The notes: generated from the letters alone by a model not told the origin. Counted from the stretch's first letter, positions 39,646 through 49,856 are shown. The stretch: DNA of 64,000 bases from Desulfobacter sp. (GCA_028768525.1 CP054837.1:5980722-6044721); one strand, 5' to 3'. Made by a program: numbers and translations.

Positions 39646-41631
39646 ATGGCACACCCCATCGCTGTTCAAGATGATCTGCCGGGGGTGGCTGGCCTCTTTG
39701 CTCCGGCCTGCGCGGTCCTTGCTTTTACGGCCCTGCCGGATGCTGCATGGTCCTGTGCGGGGGTGCTGTGCCTGGTGCTGGGGGCCATGGTTTCAGGCCT
39801 GGCGTTTCTCCGGAACCGCCCAAGGATTGCCGGGATCTCCGGCCTGCTGGGCTGGGCCGTATACATGGGGGTGGCCATTCTGGGGGGGAAACCGCTTCCC
39901 CTGGCGGCACCGGGCCAGACCCTGATTTTTTTTACCCTGTGGCTGCCCGGCATGGCTGCATTGGTTCAGCTGGAGAAACATTCCGCCGGCAGCCGGGATG
40001 CCCTGGCCAGGGCCCGGGAGGCAGAAAATGAGATGGCGGACCTGGCCCGGCGGCAGGAGGAAGAACTCAACCGTGTCAATAAGAGCCTGTTTCTGGAAAT
40101 CCGGGCCCATATTGAGGCTGAAGGCCGGCTGCGGGAAAGTGAGGAAAAATACCGGTATCTTGTCAATTCCCTGCCTGAAGGTATTTTTATCCTCCAGGAC
40201 CGGAAAATCGTTTTCCACAATCCCGGGCTTGAAGCATTGACCGGGCTGGGTGCAGAAGAGCTTAAGACCATGGATCCGGCGCCCCTTATGCCCGGGCAGG
40301 GGCGGGCCCCGGACCGGCAGCCGACCCTGGACCGCCCTGACGGTTCAACCATTATCATAGAAAACCAGTGGGTGGATATCCGGTTCAAGGACCGGCCGGC
40401 CAGGCTGTATACGGTGAGGGATATCACCGAGCGGGTCATGGCGGAGAAGGAAAAGGACCGGCTTGAAACGGAGCTTGAAAAAGCCAAAAAAATGGAGGCC
40501 ATAGGGCTGATGGCCGCCGGTGTGGCCCACGACCTGAACAATGTCCTGGCCGGTGTGGTCTCCACGCCGGACCTGCTGCTCATGGAATTGCCCGATGACA
40601 GCGGGCTGAGGGAGACAGTACTTACCATCAAGGATTCGGGCAAACGGGCATCCGTGATTGTCGACGAACTGCTGACCCTGGGAAAGGGGACCGTCGGAGT
40701 CAGGGAGCCGGTGCGGCTCAATGAGGTGGTGGATGATTACCTGGCCTCGCCGGAGTTTGATAAGAGCAGGGAATTTCATCCCGGTGTCCGGGTGGATTGC
40801 CGACTGGATCCGGAACTGCCAGGCATGACAGGGTCGGGACTTCACATGCGCAAGGTGGTGATGAACCTTGTTTCCAATGCCATGGAAGCCATCCGGGGCA
40901 GCGGGCAGATTTCCCTGACCACCGGCCGTGTCCGGTTTATGGAAAAACAGCTCAAGGGATATGAGACCGCCCTCAACGGGGAATACATCCATCTTTGCAT
41001 TGCAGATACCGGGCCCGGTATTGCAGCGGAAGACCTGGAACGGATATTCGAGCCCTTTTATACCAAAAAAATTCTGGGGCGGTCGGGCACCGGCCTGGGG
41101 CTTTCCATTGTCTGGAATATCGTCCACGACCATAAAGGGTATATACAGGTCAAAAGCAGTGAGGCCGGCACCATCTTTGATATCTATTTACCGGCGGGTT
41201 CGATCTTGCAAGACGAAGGCAAACCGGATAAAATATATACCCTCAGCGACTATACCGGCAACGATGAAAAAATTCTAGTGGTGGATGACGAAGAGAACCA
41301 ACTTAAGATTACCTCCAATATGCTGCGGCGCATGGGATACCAGGTGGCCACGGTGCCGTCCGGGGAGGCCGCCGTGGAATACGCCGGTGCCAACCCCGTG
41401 GACCTGGTCATTCTGGACATGATCATGGCGCCGGGCATTGACGGACTGGAGACGTTCAACCGCCTTCGTGGGGTTCGCCCGGGCATCCGGGCCGTGCTGG
41501 TCAGCGGGTATTCAAAAACCGGTGACGTGGATGCGGCCCAGGCATCCGGGGCAGGGGCCTTCCTGAAAAAGCCCTTTTCCCTTCAGACCCTTGGGCTGGC
41601 AGTAAAACATGAATTGGAAAGGCAGGAATAA
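39646..41631 (+). CDS. Membrane hybrid histidine kinase (TM-PAS-HisKA-HATPase-receiver)
   Basis: A 661-residue sensor from the ATG at 39646, preferred over TTG at 39622 because an A-A-G-G-A-G site lies just ahead in the end of the preceding gene. About four to five membrane helices occupy residues 10-105, then a coiled coil, then a PAS domain near 160-270. The histidine box is A-A-G-V-A-H-D-L-N-N-V-L-A-G. The ATPase has D-T-G-P-G-I and G-T-G-L-G-L-S, and the C-terminal receiver has V-V-D-D-E and L-V-I-L-D-M-I-M. The signal is unknown. The stop codon overlaps the peptidase ATG (TAATG), so sensor and peptidase are made together. Confidence 0.92.
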   Translation: MAHPIAVQDDLPGVAGLFAPACAVLAFTALPDAAWSCAGVLCLVLGAMVSGLAFLRNRPRIAGISGLLGWAVYMGVAILGGKPLPLAAPGQTLIFFTLWLPGMAALVQLEKHSAGSRDALARAREAENEMADLARRQEEELNRVNKSLFLEIRAHIEAEGRLRESEEKYRYLVNSLPEGIFILQDRKIVFHNPGLEALTGLGAEELKTMDPAPLMPGQGRAPDRQPTLDRPDGSTIIIENQWVDIRFKDRPARLYTVRDITERVMAEKEKDRLETELEKAKKMEAIGLMAAGVAHDLNNVLAGVVSTPDLLLMELPDDSGLRETVLTIKDSGKRASVIVDELLTLGKGTVGVREPVRLNEVVDDYLASPEFDKSREFHPGVRVDCRLDPELPGMTGSGLHMRKVVMNLVSNAMEAIRGSGQISLTTGRVRFMEKQLKGYETALNGEYIHLCIADTGPGIAAEDLERIFEPFYTKKILGRSGTGLGLSIVWNIVHDHKGYIQVKSSEAGTIFDIYLPAGSILQDEGKPDKIYTLSDYTGNDEKILVVDDEENQLKITSNMLRRMGYQVATVPSGEAAVEYAGANPVDLVILDMIMAPGIDGLETFNRLRGVRPGIRAVLVSGYSKTGDVDAAQASGAGAFLKKPFSLQTLGLAVKHELERQE

Positions 41632-42977
41632 TGACTCAGGACCCGAGGTTGCCGGGTATTACCCGGCGTGATTTTATAAAAACGTCAACATTGGCCTCCC
41701 TGGCCGGACTGCTGCCGGGGGTGTTGTCCGGGTGCGCCGTTGATCCGGTGACGGGCAGAAAGCAGCTCATGCTCATGTCCCGGGAGCAGGAGATCGCCAT
41801 CGACCGGCAGCAGGCGCCTTTTCAGTTTTCTTCCGACTACGGGGTGACCCAGGACAGGGCCCTGAACGATTATGTCTCCGAGGTGGGCCGCAGGCTTCTG
41901 CCCGGGGTTCACCGGCCGGACATGGCCTATAATTTTCAATGTGTCAACGCCGTCTATATCAATGCCTATGCCTTTCCCGGCGGCTCCATTGCCGCCACCC
42001 GGGGGATCTTGCTGGAACTTGAAAATGAGGCGGAACTGGCTTCGCTTCTGGGCCATGAACTGGGCCATGTCAATGCCAGGCACTCTGCGGAACAGGCATC
42101 CAAGGGCACCCTTTCAGGGCTGCTCATCGGCGGATTGTCCGTGCTGGCATCGGGCCAGGGGGCGGGCCTGGGGGATCTGACCCAGAAACTTGGGGCATTG
42201 GGCCAGGGCCTGTTTCTATCCAAGTACAGCAGGGACAACGAGCGGGAAGCCGACGCCCTGGGCCATGAATACATGGCCCGGGCCAAGTACAATTCCAGGG
42301 GATTTGTGGGGTTGATGAATATGCTCAACAGCCTGAACAAGGGGAAAAATAACTCTTCCCAGATGCTGTTTGCCACCCATCCCATGAGTTCGGAACGGCT
42401 CCAGACCGCCGTCAACAGGGACCGCAGTACCTATACCTATACCCGGGACTATTCATTGTTCCGAGACCGGTACATGGACAGGACGGCAGGGTTAAGGCAG
42501 AAGAAAACAGCCATCAAGCTTATGCAGGACGGGGAAAAATTCCTGTCCCAGGAAAAATACGACCAGGCCGAAACCGCCTTCAGGTCCGCTTTGAAAAAAG
42601 CGGACAGGGATTATACAGCCCACCTGCTCATGGCCAAATGCATGCTGATCCGTAAACGGTCGGACCAGGCGCTTTCCCATGCCGACAAGGCCAAACAGCT
42701 TTACCCGGGCGAGTCCCAAGGATACTATATATCCGGACTGGCGGCCATGGCCGGGAAAAAATTCAACCGGGCCTATCAGTCTTTCAGCGGATGTGACCGC
42801 ATCCTGCCCGGCAATCCCCAGGTGACCTTTTACATGGGGTACTGCCTGGACAAAGATAACCGGAAAGATCCGGCAGCCCGGCAATACATGGCCTATCTGA
42901 AGAAAATCAACTATGCCTCCAATAAGTACAGCCAATACGCCTATAAACGGCTGAAAGCGTGGGGGTATGCAGAATGA
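41631..42977 (+). CDS. M48-family zinc metallopeptidase lipoprotein with TPR repeats (BepA-like)
   Basis: A 448-residue envelope protease. The N terminus combines a twin-arginine-like T-R-R-D-F-I-K (12-13) with a lipobox L-S-G-C, so C35 would be lipidated. The zinc site is H142-E-L-G-H146, with the third ligand in N-E-R-E-A-D-A near 204. The C-terminal half contains tetratricopeptide-like helices starting at about 290. This order matches BepA/YfgC, which clears or assists outer-membrane assembly intermediates. Overlap with the upstream kinase suggests envelope-stress linkage, unproven. The use of Tat for an M48 lipoprotein is less usual. Confidence 0.9.
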   Translation: MTQDPRLPGITRRDFIKTSTLASLAGLLPGVLSGCAVDPVTGRKQLMLMSREQEIAIDRQQAPFQFSSDYGVTQDRALNDYVSEVGRRLLPGVHRPDMAYNFQCVNAVYINAYAFPGGSIAATRGILLELENEAELASLLGHELGHVNARHSAEQASKGTLSGLLIGGLSVLASGQGAGLGDLTQKLGALGQGLFLSKYSRDNEREADALGHEYMARAKYNSRGFVGLMNMLNSLNKGKNNSSQMLFATHPMSSERLQTAVNRDRSTYTYTRDYSLFRDRYMDRTAGLRQKKTAIKLMQDGEKFLSQEKYDQAETAFRSALKKADRDYTAHLLMAKCMLIRKRSDQALSHADKAKQLYPGESQGYYISGLAAMAGKKFNRAYQSFSGCDRILPGNPQVTFYMGYCLDKDNRKDPAARQYMAYLKKINYASNKYSQYAYKRLKAWGYAE

Positions 42978-43485
42978 GCCCATTGAACCGGCCATGGCCG
43001 GCATCCGGGAAGACTGCCTCCGCCTGATCCAGGAGACCCGTGTGATGACCCTGTCCACCCGGGCCGCCACCTGCCGGACTGGAGAGGAGACAGAAGACGC
43101 CAGCGGCTCAGGGGTATGGGCTGCTCCCGTTTATTTTATTTTCAGACAGGGCGGTTTTTATTTTTTTTCCAGCCCCGCCTCCCGCCATATCCATGAAGGG
43201 GTAGGGTATCCGGCTGCGGCGTCCCTGTTTCAGGATGCCGAGGATCCAGCCAGGCTCAGGGGGCTTCAGATGTCGGGAGGTATTCGACCCTGTACTGCGG
43301 GAAAAGAAGCCGGAGCCGCTGCCCTGGCCTATGTGGGCAGGTTCGGCATCCCGGCGGGGCCGGGCAACCTTCTGCGCTTTTTTAAAACCCAGTTCCATTC
43401 GGACCTCTATAAATTCATCCCGGAAACGGCGTATTTTATGGACAACCAAAGGGGAATAGGCAATAGAGCCAAAATCCTATTATGA
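42967..43485 (+). CDS. Pyridoxamine 5'-phosphate oxidase-fold protein (HugZ/YhbP-like)
   Basis: A 172-residue protein with the split-barrel flavin-binding fold: R-V-M-T-L-S-T-R near 26, W-A-A-P-V-Y-F near 50, F-Y-F-F-S-S-P-A-S-R-H near 65 and a closing F-K-T-Q-F-H-S-D-L-Y-K-F-I-P. Members bind FMN, F420 or heme and act in reduction or heme breakdown. A catalytic role cannot be fixed. It overlaps the peptidase by 11 bases upstream and the UbiD gene by four bases downstream, so it is firmly within this operon. Confidence 0.8.
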   Translation: MQNEPIEPAMAGIREDCLRLIQETRVMTLSTRAATCRTGEETEDASGSGVWAAPVYFIFRQGGFYFFSSPASRHIHEGVGYPAAASLFQDAEDPARLRGLQMSGGIRPCTAGKEAGAAALAYVGRFGIPAGPGNLLRFFKTQFHSDLYKFIPETAYFMDNQRGIGNRAKILL

Positions 43486-45314
43486 AATTTACATCCCTGA
43501 AATCTACCATCGATTTTTTGAAACAGGAGGGGGAGCTTGCGGTCATTGACCAAGAGGTGGATCCCTTCCTTGAAATGGCCGAAATCACCCGACAGGTCCA
43601 TGGGGCCCGGGGACCGGCCCTGTTGTTCACAAAGGTAAGGAATGCCGGTTTTCCAGCGTTGTCCAACCTCTTCGGGACCTGGGAGCGGACCGTGAAAATT
43701 TTTGCCCCCCAGCTGGACCAGGTCAGGGCGCTGGTGGATCTCCGCTGTGATCCACTGGAATTTATCCGCCGGCCGGCCAAGGGGTTCCGGGCGGCCAAAG
43801 CCCTGGCCCATGCACTGCCGGTGAAGACCGGGCGGTGCCGCCTTAGCAAAACCACCCGCATCGGCCGGCTCCCGTTGATCCAGTGCTGGCCTGAGGACGG
43901 GGGGGCCTTTGTGCTGCTTCCCCAGGTGTTTTCCATGGATCCGGCCGCTGACTCTGTGATGAAATCAAATCTGGGGATGTACCGGATCCAATTGTCCGGA
44001 AATTCCTATGAACCAGATAAGGAAGTGGGGCTTCACTACCAGATCCACCGGGGAATCGGGTTGCACCATAAAACAGCGCTTGAGATGGGCTGCCCTTTAA
44101 AGGTCTCCATTTTCATGGGCGGGCCGCCCGCCCATACCCTGGCCGCGGTCATGCCCCTGCCCGAGGCGGTGCCGGAGATAGCCTTTGCAGGTGCCCTGGC
44201 CGGCCGTAACTTCCGGTATTCAAAGGACAGCAGGGGATTTATCCTGTCCAATGATGCGGACTTTGTGATCACCGGCTGGCTCTATCCCGGGGACCTGAAA
44301 CCGGAAGGCCCCTTTGGGGACCACCTGGGGTATTATTCACTGACCCACGATTTTCCCTACCTGAAGGTGGATCGTGTCTACCACCGAAAAGGCGCTGTTT
44401 TTCCCTTTACCGTCGTGGGGAGGCCGCCCCAGGAGGATTCCAATTTCGGCCGGCTGATTCACCAAATCACCCGCACCGCCATCACCGATACCCTGCCCGG
44501 GGTTACGGCGGTAAACGCAGTGGATGACGCCGGCGTTCACCCCCTGCTCCTGGCCAAGGCCCGGGAAAGGTATCTTCCCTACGAAACACGTGAACCCCGG
44601 GAACTGCTCACCCACGCCTCGGCCATACTGGGCACAGGGCAGCTTTCCCTTGCCAAGTACCTGTGCATCTGTGCCCATGAAGACAACCCTGCTCTGGACA
44701 TTAATGATGAACAGGCTTTTTTCGTCCATATGCTGGAACGGATGGATTTTTCCAGGGATCTGCACTTCATCACCCGCACCACCATGGATACCCTGGATTA
44801 TTCGGGTTCCGGACTGAACCGGGGGTCCAAGGTGGTATGGGCGGCGGCCGGACCCAAACGCCGGAGCCTTTCCACGGCATTGCCCCCCGGGTTTTCACTG
44901 CCCGGCGGATTTTCGGATATACAATGTGCCGGGCCGGGAATGGCCGTGGTACAGGGGCCTGGATTTGACGCCTATGATACTGCCCTGGCGCAGCTTACCC
45001 CCCTGATCCGGCACCTTGAGACCCAGCCCGGCCTGGAAACGCTGCCCCTCTTCGTTGTGGTGGACGATGCCGAGTTTGCGGCCCGGACATTTGCCAATTT
45101 TCTCTGGGTTACTTTTTTAAGGTCAAACCCTTCCCATGACATTTACGGCTGCAAAGAAACCACGGCATTCAAACACTGGGGGTGCAAAGGCCCCCTGGTG
45201 ATTGACGCCCGCATCAAACCCTTCCATGCCCGGCCCCTGGAACCGGACAAGGACGTGGCCGCCCGGGTCAGGAATATGGGCCGGGCAGGGGGGCCGTTGG
45301 CCGGAATCATTTAA
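43482..45314 (+). CDS. UbiD-family decarboxylase
   Basis: A 610-residue enzyme of the prenylated-FMN decarboxylase family. The opening (F-L-K-Q-E-G-E-L-A-V-I-D-Q-E-V-D-P), Q-L-S-G-N-S-Y-E in the prFMN-binding region, and P-E-G-P-F-G-D-H-L-G-Y-Y-S carrying the acidic cluster are family marks. Possible reactions are decarboxylation in ubiquinone-like or futalosine-route menaquinone synthesis (MqnP/UbiD type), or of an aromatic acid. A menaquinone role is plausible for an anaerobic respirer. The prenyltransferase UbiX that makes the cofactor is not in the window. The start overlaps the upstream gene (ATGA). Confidence 0.9.
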   Translation: MKFTSLKSTIDFLKQEGELAVIDQEVDPFLEMAEITRQVHGARGPALLFTKVRNAGFPALSNLFGTWERTVKIFAPQLDQVRALVDLRCDPLEFIRRPAKGFRAAKALAHALPVKTGRCRLSKTTRIGRLPLIQCWPEDGGAFVLLPQVFSMDPAADSVMKSNLGMYRIQLSGNSYEPDKEVGLHYQIHRGIGLHHKTALEMGCPLKVSIFMGGPPAHTLAAVMPLPEAVPEIAFAGALAGRNFRYSKDSRGFILSNDADFVITGWLYPGDLKPEGPFGDHLGYYSLTHDFPYLKVDRVYHRKGAVFPFTVVGRPPQEDSNFGRLIHQITRTAITDTLPGVTAVNAVDDAGVHPLLLAKARERYLPYETREPRELLTHASAILGTGQLSLAKYLCICAHEDNPALDINDEQAFFVHMLERMDFSRDLHFITRTTMDTLDYSGSGLNRGSKVVWAAAGPKRRSLSTALPPGFSLPGGFSDIQCAGPGMAVVQGPGFDAYDTALAQLTPLIRHLETQPGLETLPLFVVVDDAEFAARTFANFLWVTFLRSNPSHDIYGCKETTAFKHWGCKGPLVIDARIKPFHARPLEPDKDVAARVRNMGRAGGPLAGII

Positions 45315-45352
45315 TCTTTATAAGGGGTGTTTAAACCTGATATGGAGCTGTG

Positions 45353-48300
45353 ATGAAAAAGTATATGACCATAAAAAATGCAGTATTGGCCGTTGCTGGT
45401 ATTGTTCTGGTGTATTCCCTTCTGGGATTTTTAGCACTCCCCTTTGCCGGGAAAAAAATAATTACGAACCGTCTTCAGGTCCTTCCGGGCGTCATCGGCG
45501 GGGTAGGCAAACTCAGGTTCAATCCCTTTACCCTTGAGGCCGGATTAGAGGCGTTGGAAATCAACGATAGTGCTGGAAATCCGGTGTTCAGGCTCAAAGG
45601 GCTTCACGTGAATCTTTCGTCCGTTTCCCTGTTCAAACTGGCGCCTGTGATCACCCGACTGGACCTGGATACCCCCGAGGTGTTTTTGGTGCTGAACAGG
45701 GAGAACCGGCTGAATATTGACGCCCTTTTTGCCGGAGCCGGCAGCAAGCCCCATGACGGGAAAGACGAAAAGGCGTCGGACCCGGGCGAGAGTACCGGAA
45801 ACAAGGTGTTTCCCTTCCGTCTTTCCAACGCCGCCATCCACGACGGGCGTTTCTCTTTTTCAGATGAAATTCGGAATAAGGAACAGGTGGTGGACGGAAT
45901 CAATCTGGCCCTTCCCCTGCTGACCTCACTGGAGGGGGAGCGGGAGACCCAGGCCGAACCGGTTATCCGTCTGGGAATCAACGGTGCCCCGGTTGAGATC
46001 CGGCTGGCCAGCCTTCCCTTTAACCCGGCACTGGATACAAAGATCGTATTGAGTGCAACCGGGATTGATCTCACGGCAGCCGTGCCTTATTTAAATCTGC
46101 CCAAGACATTGGAGATCCTTTCCCCCGGCAAACTCGATCTTGCCCTCACCGGCAGTTACCGGCTGGATCCGGCCCGTAAAGGCCGGCCGCATATTCTGGG
46201 CGCGGATCTCAGGATCGCCCTGCGGAAACTGGATATACGGACAAAAGAAAACGACACTGGGGGAACCTCCCCTTTGTTTTCATGCCCGGAATTCATTGTT
46301 CAGGCAGCATCCAAAGATATTCTGGCCGGAACAGCCGTCATCGACAAACTGGAATTCAATACTCCCAGGCTTAATCTGGAAAGGGACGGGGAGGGCCGTC
46401 TCACCCTTATGAACCTGTTTCCGGTTCCTGGAGGGGAAGAGGCGCCGCCCGTTCCCGCAGATCAGGACAGCGCAGCCCCTTCCCAGCCTAGGCCGTTTCA
46501 TATTACCCTGGTCCGGGGCGGCGTGAACAACGGCGAGATTAATTTCAATGATGATTCTGTCAGTCCGGTTTTTAAAACCGCTTTGTCCCGGCTGAACATC
46601 CATTTTAAAAAAATGGAAATCGGGCCCAAGGGGGTTATTTCCGGAGACTATGACGCCGGTTTTGCCACAGAGGAAAATGAACAGGTCTCCATCCAGGGCG
46701 CGCTGGCCACCACCCCGGCCCTTTCGGTGAAAGGCCGTCTTGACCTTAAGGAGATCCTGCCTGAAAAATACAGGCCCTATTACGCCCCTTACGGAGGAAA
46801 AGGGCTGACCCTCGGCAAAATAAAAGGCGGGGCAGGGTTCAACCTGTTTATTGACGGCAACACACCTGTATTTTCGGTGGACGACGGCGGGATAAATTTA
46901 AGTGATATCCGTATCCAGGGTGAAACCGATACCGCCCCTGTCGTGGACATCAAGGCCGTTGACTGTTCAGGCATATCTATCGGATCAGAGCACCGCCGTA
47001 TCCGGATTGAAACCATAATTGCGGATTCAGGAAGACTGGACCTGGTGCGGAATAGGGCCGGTGACATTAATCTGGTTCAGCGTATCAGCGAAATGGTCCC
47101 GGTGCCGGTCAAGGGAGAAGAGGGCGTCGGGGGGGCTGATGCCGGAAACGAAACCAAAGCGGATAGTGAAGGGCAGCCTGCAAGCCCCTGGGAAATATCC
47201 ATAGGACGGTTTAATCTTGAAAACTACGGGCTGGTTTTTTCCGATCATTCCCCTGGCGACCCTGTCCGTTTAGAGGCGGATGAGATCGGGATTACGGCAG
47301 AGGAACTGACCACAATCCAGGATAAAAAGGGAAAAATCCATGGTTCCCTGACCCTGCAGAAACAGGGCCGGTTCAGCCTGGACGGGGAACTTGCCCTGTC
47401 CCCCCCTGCGGCTGTCATGGATTTGAATCTTGAAAAAATTGCCATAGACCCCTTCCAGCCCTATTTTGCAGATAAACTGAATATCGCAGTGGCCAAGGGG
47501 AGTGTGGGGGCCAAAGGACGGCTGTGGTTGTCGCTGCCCCAAACCGGCGGCCCGGATATCCGGTTCAAGGGAGAAGGGGGATTAATTGATTTCATTTCCC
47601 AAACTAAAAACGACGGCAACGATTTTTTCAGATGCAAATCATTGTACCTTTCTGGAATGGATATGGATCTCTCTCCCATGGCGGTGAATATTAAAAAAAT
47701 AGCCCTCACCGATTTTTACCAGAAAACGGTGATTTCAGAATCCGGGACACTGAATCTGGGAACCATTGTCAAATCATCCGCCCAGACGCAGCCTCCTGGA
47801 GCCTCCTCAACGGGTGAAAACGGGAAAAAATATTTTGAAAATACGGCTGCCTCCCCCATCATCAATATCGACGCGGTCACCCTGCAGGGGGGGCATATCA
47901 ATTTCACCGACCAGCACACCCCGCCGGGATTTACAGCCAATATGACAGAAGTGGGGGGCAGTGTTACCGGGCTGTCCTCGCTGCCGGACAGAAAGCCTGC
48001 CCAACTGCTGCTCAAAGGCACCCACGGCCGCCAGGCCCCCCTTGATATTTCCGGGATGATTGATCCCCTGAAGAAAGAACCTTATGCCGATCTGGCCATT
48101 TCCTTTAAAAATATCGAATTGCCGCAATTCAATGCCTATACCAAAAAATACCTGGGATATCCCATTGAAAAAGGCAAATTGATTCTGGACCTTAAGTACA
48201 ATATTAAGGGGGACCGGCTCAAATCAAGCAACCATATCTTTTTTGACCAGCTCACCTTGGGCAAAAGCGTTGACTCGCCCGATGCCATTTCCCTGCCACT

Positions 48301-49036
48301 TGAACTGGCGATTTCTTTGTTGAAAAACTCAAAGAACGAAATCAAGCTGGATGTGCCCATCCAGGGGAACCTCAGCGATCCGAAATTCAGCTACGGGGAT
48401 GTGGTGGCCACCACATTGAAGAACCTGATTCTCGGGGTGGTCACCGCCCCCTTTAAATTCCTGGGCTCCCTGGTGGGGCTTGGGGATGACCAGGACCTGG
48501 GCCATGTCGCCTTTGCACCGGGCAGCGATACGCTGGATCCGGAGGAACTCGGGAAGATCGGCCAGCTTACCGGTATCCTGGCTGAAAAGGACAGACTGAA
48601 ACTTGAAATCCAGGGGAAATACAGCCTTGAAAAGGACGGGGACCGTCTCAGGGAAATTAAATACCGCAGCCTCCTTGAGGCAACCCAGGCCGAGGCCGGT
48701 GTCGCAGCGGAGAAGGAAATTGACCAGCTGACTGCCGAGGAGCGGCTTGAACTAGTGGATGCCGCCTATGCCCGGGCGCAGTTTCCCAAGCCCAGGGATG
48801 AATCCGGAAAGGAAAAAGAGCTTTCACCCGGGGAAAAACAAAAATTGCTCATCACCGCCATCTCCGTTGGGGAAAATGAATTAAAGGAACTGGCTACCCG
48901 AAGAAGTGAATTGGTGCGGGACCACATGGTCCAGGGGGGAATCGACCCCTTGCGGATATTCATCAAGGAGCCGGGTCCGGCGGCAGAGGAAGAATCTCAG
49001 GAAGAGGCGGTGAAGACGCTGTTTGAATTAAAATAG
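45353..49036 (+). CDS. DUF748 (AsmA-superfamily) envelope protein
   Basis: A 1227-residue protein with one N-terminal helix (about 12-33) and a long beta-rich body, as in AsmA/YdbH/YhdP lipid-transfer bridges. Repeating units include D-L-D-T-P-E-V and L-D-L-A-L-T-G-S-Y. The C-terminal 200 residues hold the DUF748 hallmark: F-A-P-G-S-D-T-L-D-P-E, an OmpA-like end followed by charged helices and a tail rich in Glu. It probably spans the periplasm and moves phospholipid or assists outer-membrane assembly, inferred from the superfamily. The ATG at 45353 is taken rather than GTG at 45350 because G-G-A-G lies at 45344-45347. Confidence 0.87.
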   Translation: MKKYMTIKNAVLAVAGIVLVYSLLGFLALPFAGKKIITNRLQVLPGVIGGVGKLRFNPFTLEAGLEALEINDSAGNPVFRLKGLHVNLSSVSLFKLAPVITRLDLDTPEVFLVLNRENRLNIDALFAGAGSKPHDGKDEKASDPGESTGNKVFPFRLSNAAIHDGRFSFSDEIRNKEQVVDGINLALPLLTSLEGERETQAEPVIRLGINGAPVEIRLASLPFNPALDTKIVLSATGIDLTAAVPYLNLPKTLEILSPGKLDLALTGSYRLDPARKGRPHILGADLRIALRKLDIRTKENDTGGTSPLFSCPEFIVQAASKDILAGTAVIDKLEFNTPRLNLERDGEGRLTLMNLFPVPGGEEAPPVPADQDSAAPSQPRPFHITLVRGGVNNGEINFNDDSVSPVFKTALSRLNIHFKKMEIGPKGVISGDYDAGFATEENEQVSIQGALATTPALSVKGRLDLKEILPEKYRPYYAPYGGKGLTLGKIKGGAGFNLFIDGNTPVFSVDDGGINLSDIRIQGETDTAPVVDIKAVDCSGISIGSEHRRIRIETIIADSGRLDLVRNRAGDINLVQRISEMVPVPVKGEEGVGGADAGNETKADSEGQPASPWEISIGRFNLENYGLVFSDHSPGDPVRLEADEIGITAEELTTIQDKKGKIHGSLTLQKQGRFSLDGELALSPPAAVMDLNLEKIAIDPFQPYFADKLNIAVAKGSVGAKGRLWLSLPQTGGPDIRFKGEGGLIDFISQTKNDGNDFFRCKSLYLSGMDMDLSPMAVNIKKIALTDFYQKTVISESGTLNLGTIVKSSAQTQPPGASSTGENGKKYFENTAASPIINIDAVTLQGGHINFTDQHTPPGFTANMTEVGGSVTGLSSLPDRKPAQLLLKGTHGRQAPLDISGMIDPLKKEPYADLAISFKNIELPQFNAYTKKYLGYPIEKGKLILDLKYNIKGDRLKSSNHIFFDQLTLGKSVDSPDAISLPLELAISLLKNSKNEIKLDVPIQGNLSDPKFSYGDVVATTLKNLILGVVTAPFKFLGSLVGLGDDQDLGHVAFAPGSDTLDPEELGKIGQLTGILAEKDRLKLEIQGKYSLEKDGDRLREIKYRSLLEATQAEAGVAAEKEIDQLTAEERLELVDAAYARAQFPKPRDESGKEKELSPGEKQKLLITAISVGENELKELATRRSELVRDHMVQGGIDPLRIFIKEPGPAAEEESQEEAVKTLFELK

Positions 49037-49117
49037 GCCAACTATCGGTTCTTACTTGATTTCCCGCCATAATCTGGTAAGGTGCAGCTCTTTAACCATA
49101 GACGGGAAATCAACTAG

Positions 49118-49765
49118 ATGCTCAAACGATTGAAGTTCCTTATTTATACCCGGCCCTTTATTTTCTTTGCCTACTATTTGATCCGGTGCTACGCGTCGAC
49201 CTTTAGGCTCCGGATCGAGAATGAAGGCCATTGGCAGTCTCTGGTCAAGGCAGGACAGCCGGTGATCCTCGTAACCTGGCACCAGCAGTTTTTTTCGGCC
49301 ATCCGTCATTTTAAAACCTATGCCGGGTTCAACCCGGGCCTGATGATTTCCAGAAGCCGGGACGGCGATCTGATCTCCGGCGTGGCCAACCGCACCGGAT
49401 GGCATACCCCGAGGGGATCCTCCTCAAGGGGGGGAAAGGAAGCCATGGGCACAATGATTGATCATGTCAAAACCTATGGATTCGGCGCCCATATCCTGGA
49501 CGGTCCCACCGGCCCCATCGGGAAGGTCAAGCCGGGGGTCATAAAAATGGCCCTGGACACCCGGGCGTTCCTGGTGCCATTTTATACCGAAGCCGACCGG
49601 GCCTGGTTTTTTAATTCCTGGGACCGGTTCATGGTGCCCAAGCCCTTTGCCCGGGTTACTCTTAGGTTTGATGCACCCATTCGATTCGACCAAGAAACAG
49701 ATCTTGATTTTGAACAATTGCGCCGGGATCTTGAGGCAAAGATGCTGCCGGGGCTCCACCTTTAA
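49118..49765 (+). CDS. DUF374-family lysophospholipid acyltransferase-like protein
   Basis: A 215-residue membrane-associated protein. W-H-Q-Q-F-F replaces the classical H-x4-D with the DUF374 version of the acyltransferase motif, followed by S-R-S-R-D-G-D, R-G-S-S-S-R-G-G and I-L-D-G-P-T-G-P, which are the family's conserved blocks. These proteins are related to LpxL/LpxM acyltransferases and are thought to modify lipid A or another lipid. The substrate is unknown. Location after the AsmA-like protein supports an envelope-lipid theme for this operon. Confidence 0.88.
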   Translation: MLKRLKFLIYTRPFIFFAYYLIRCYASTFRLRIENEGHWQSLVKAGQPVILVTWHQQFFSAIRHFKTYAGFNPGLMISRSRDGDLISGVANRTGWHTPRGSSSRGGKEAMGTMIDHVKTYGFGAHILDGPTGPIGKVKPGVIKMALDTRAFLVPFYTEADRAWFFNSWDRFMVPKPFARVTLRFDAPIRFDQETDLDFEQLRRDLEAKMLPGLHL

Positions 49766-49856
49766 ATCTGTGAATTGTGATTGACAGGGGCGGGGAATTC
49801 TGACCAATATAGATTCATAACCGCATCATATCCTCTTAACCCACAAAGGAGGCCGT

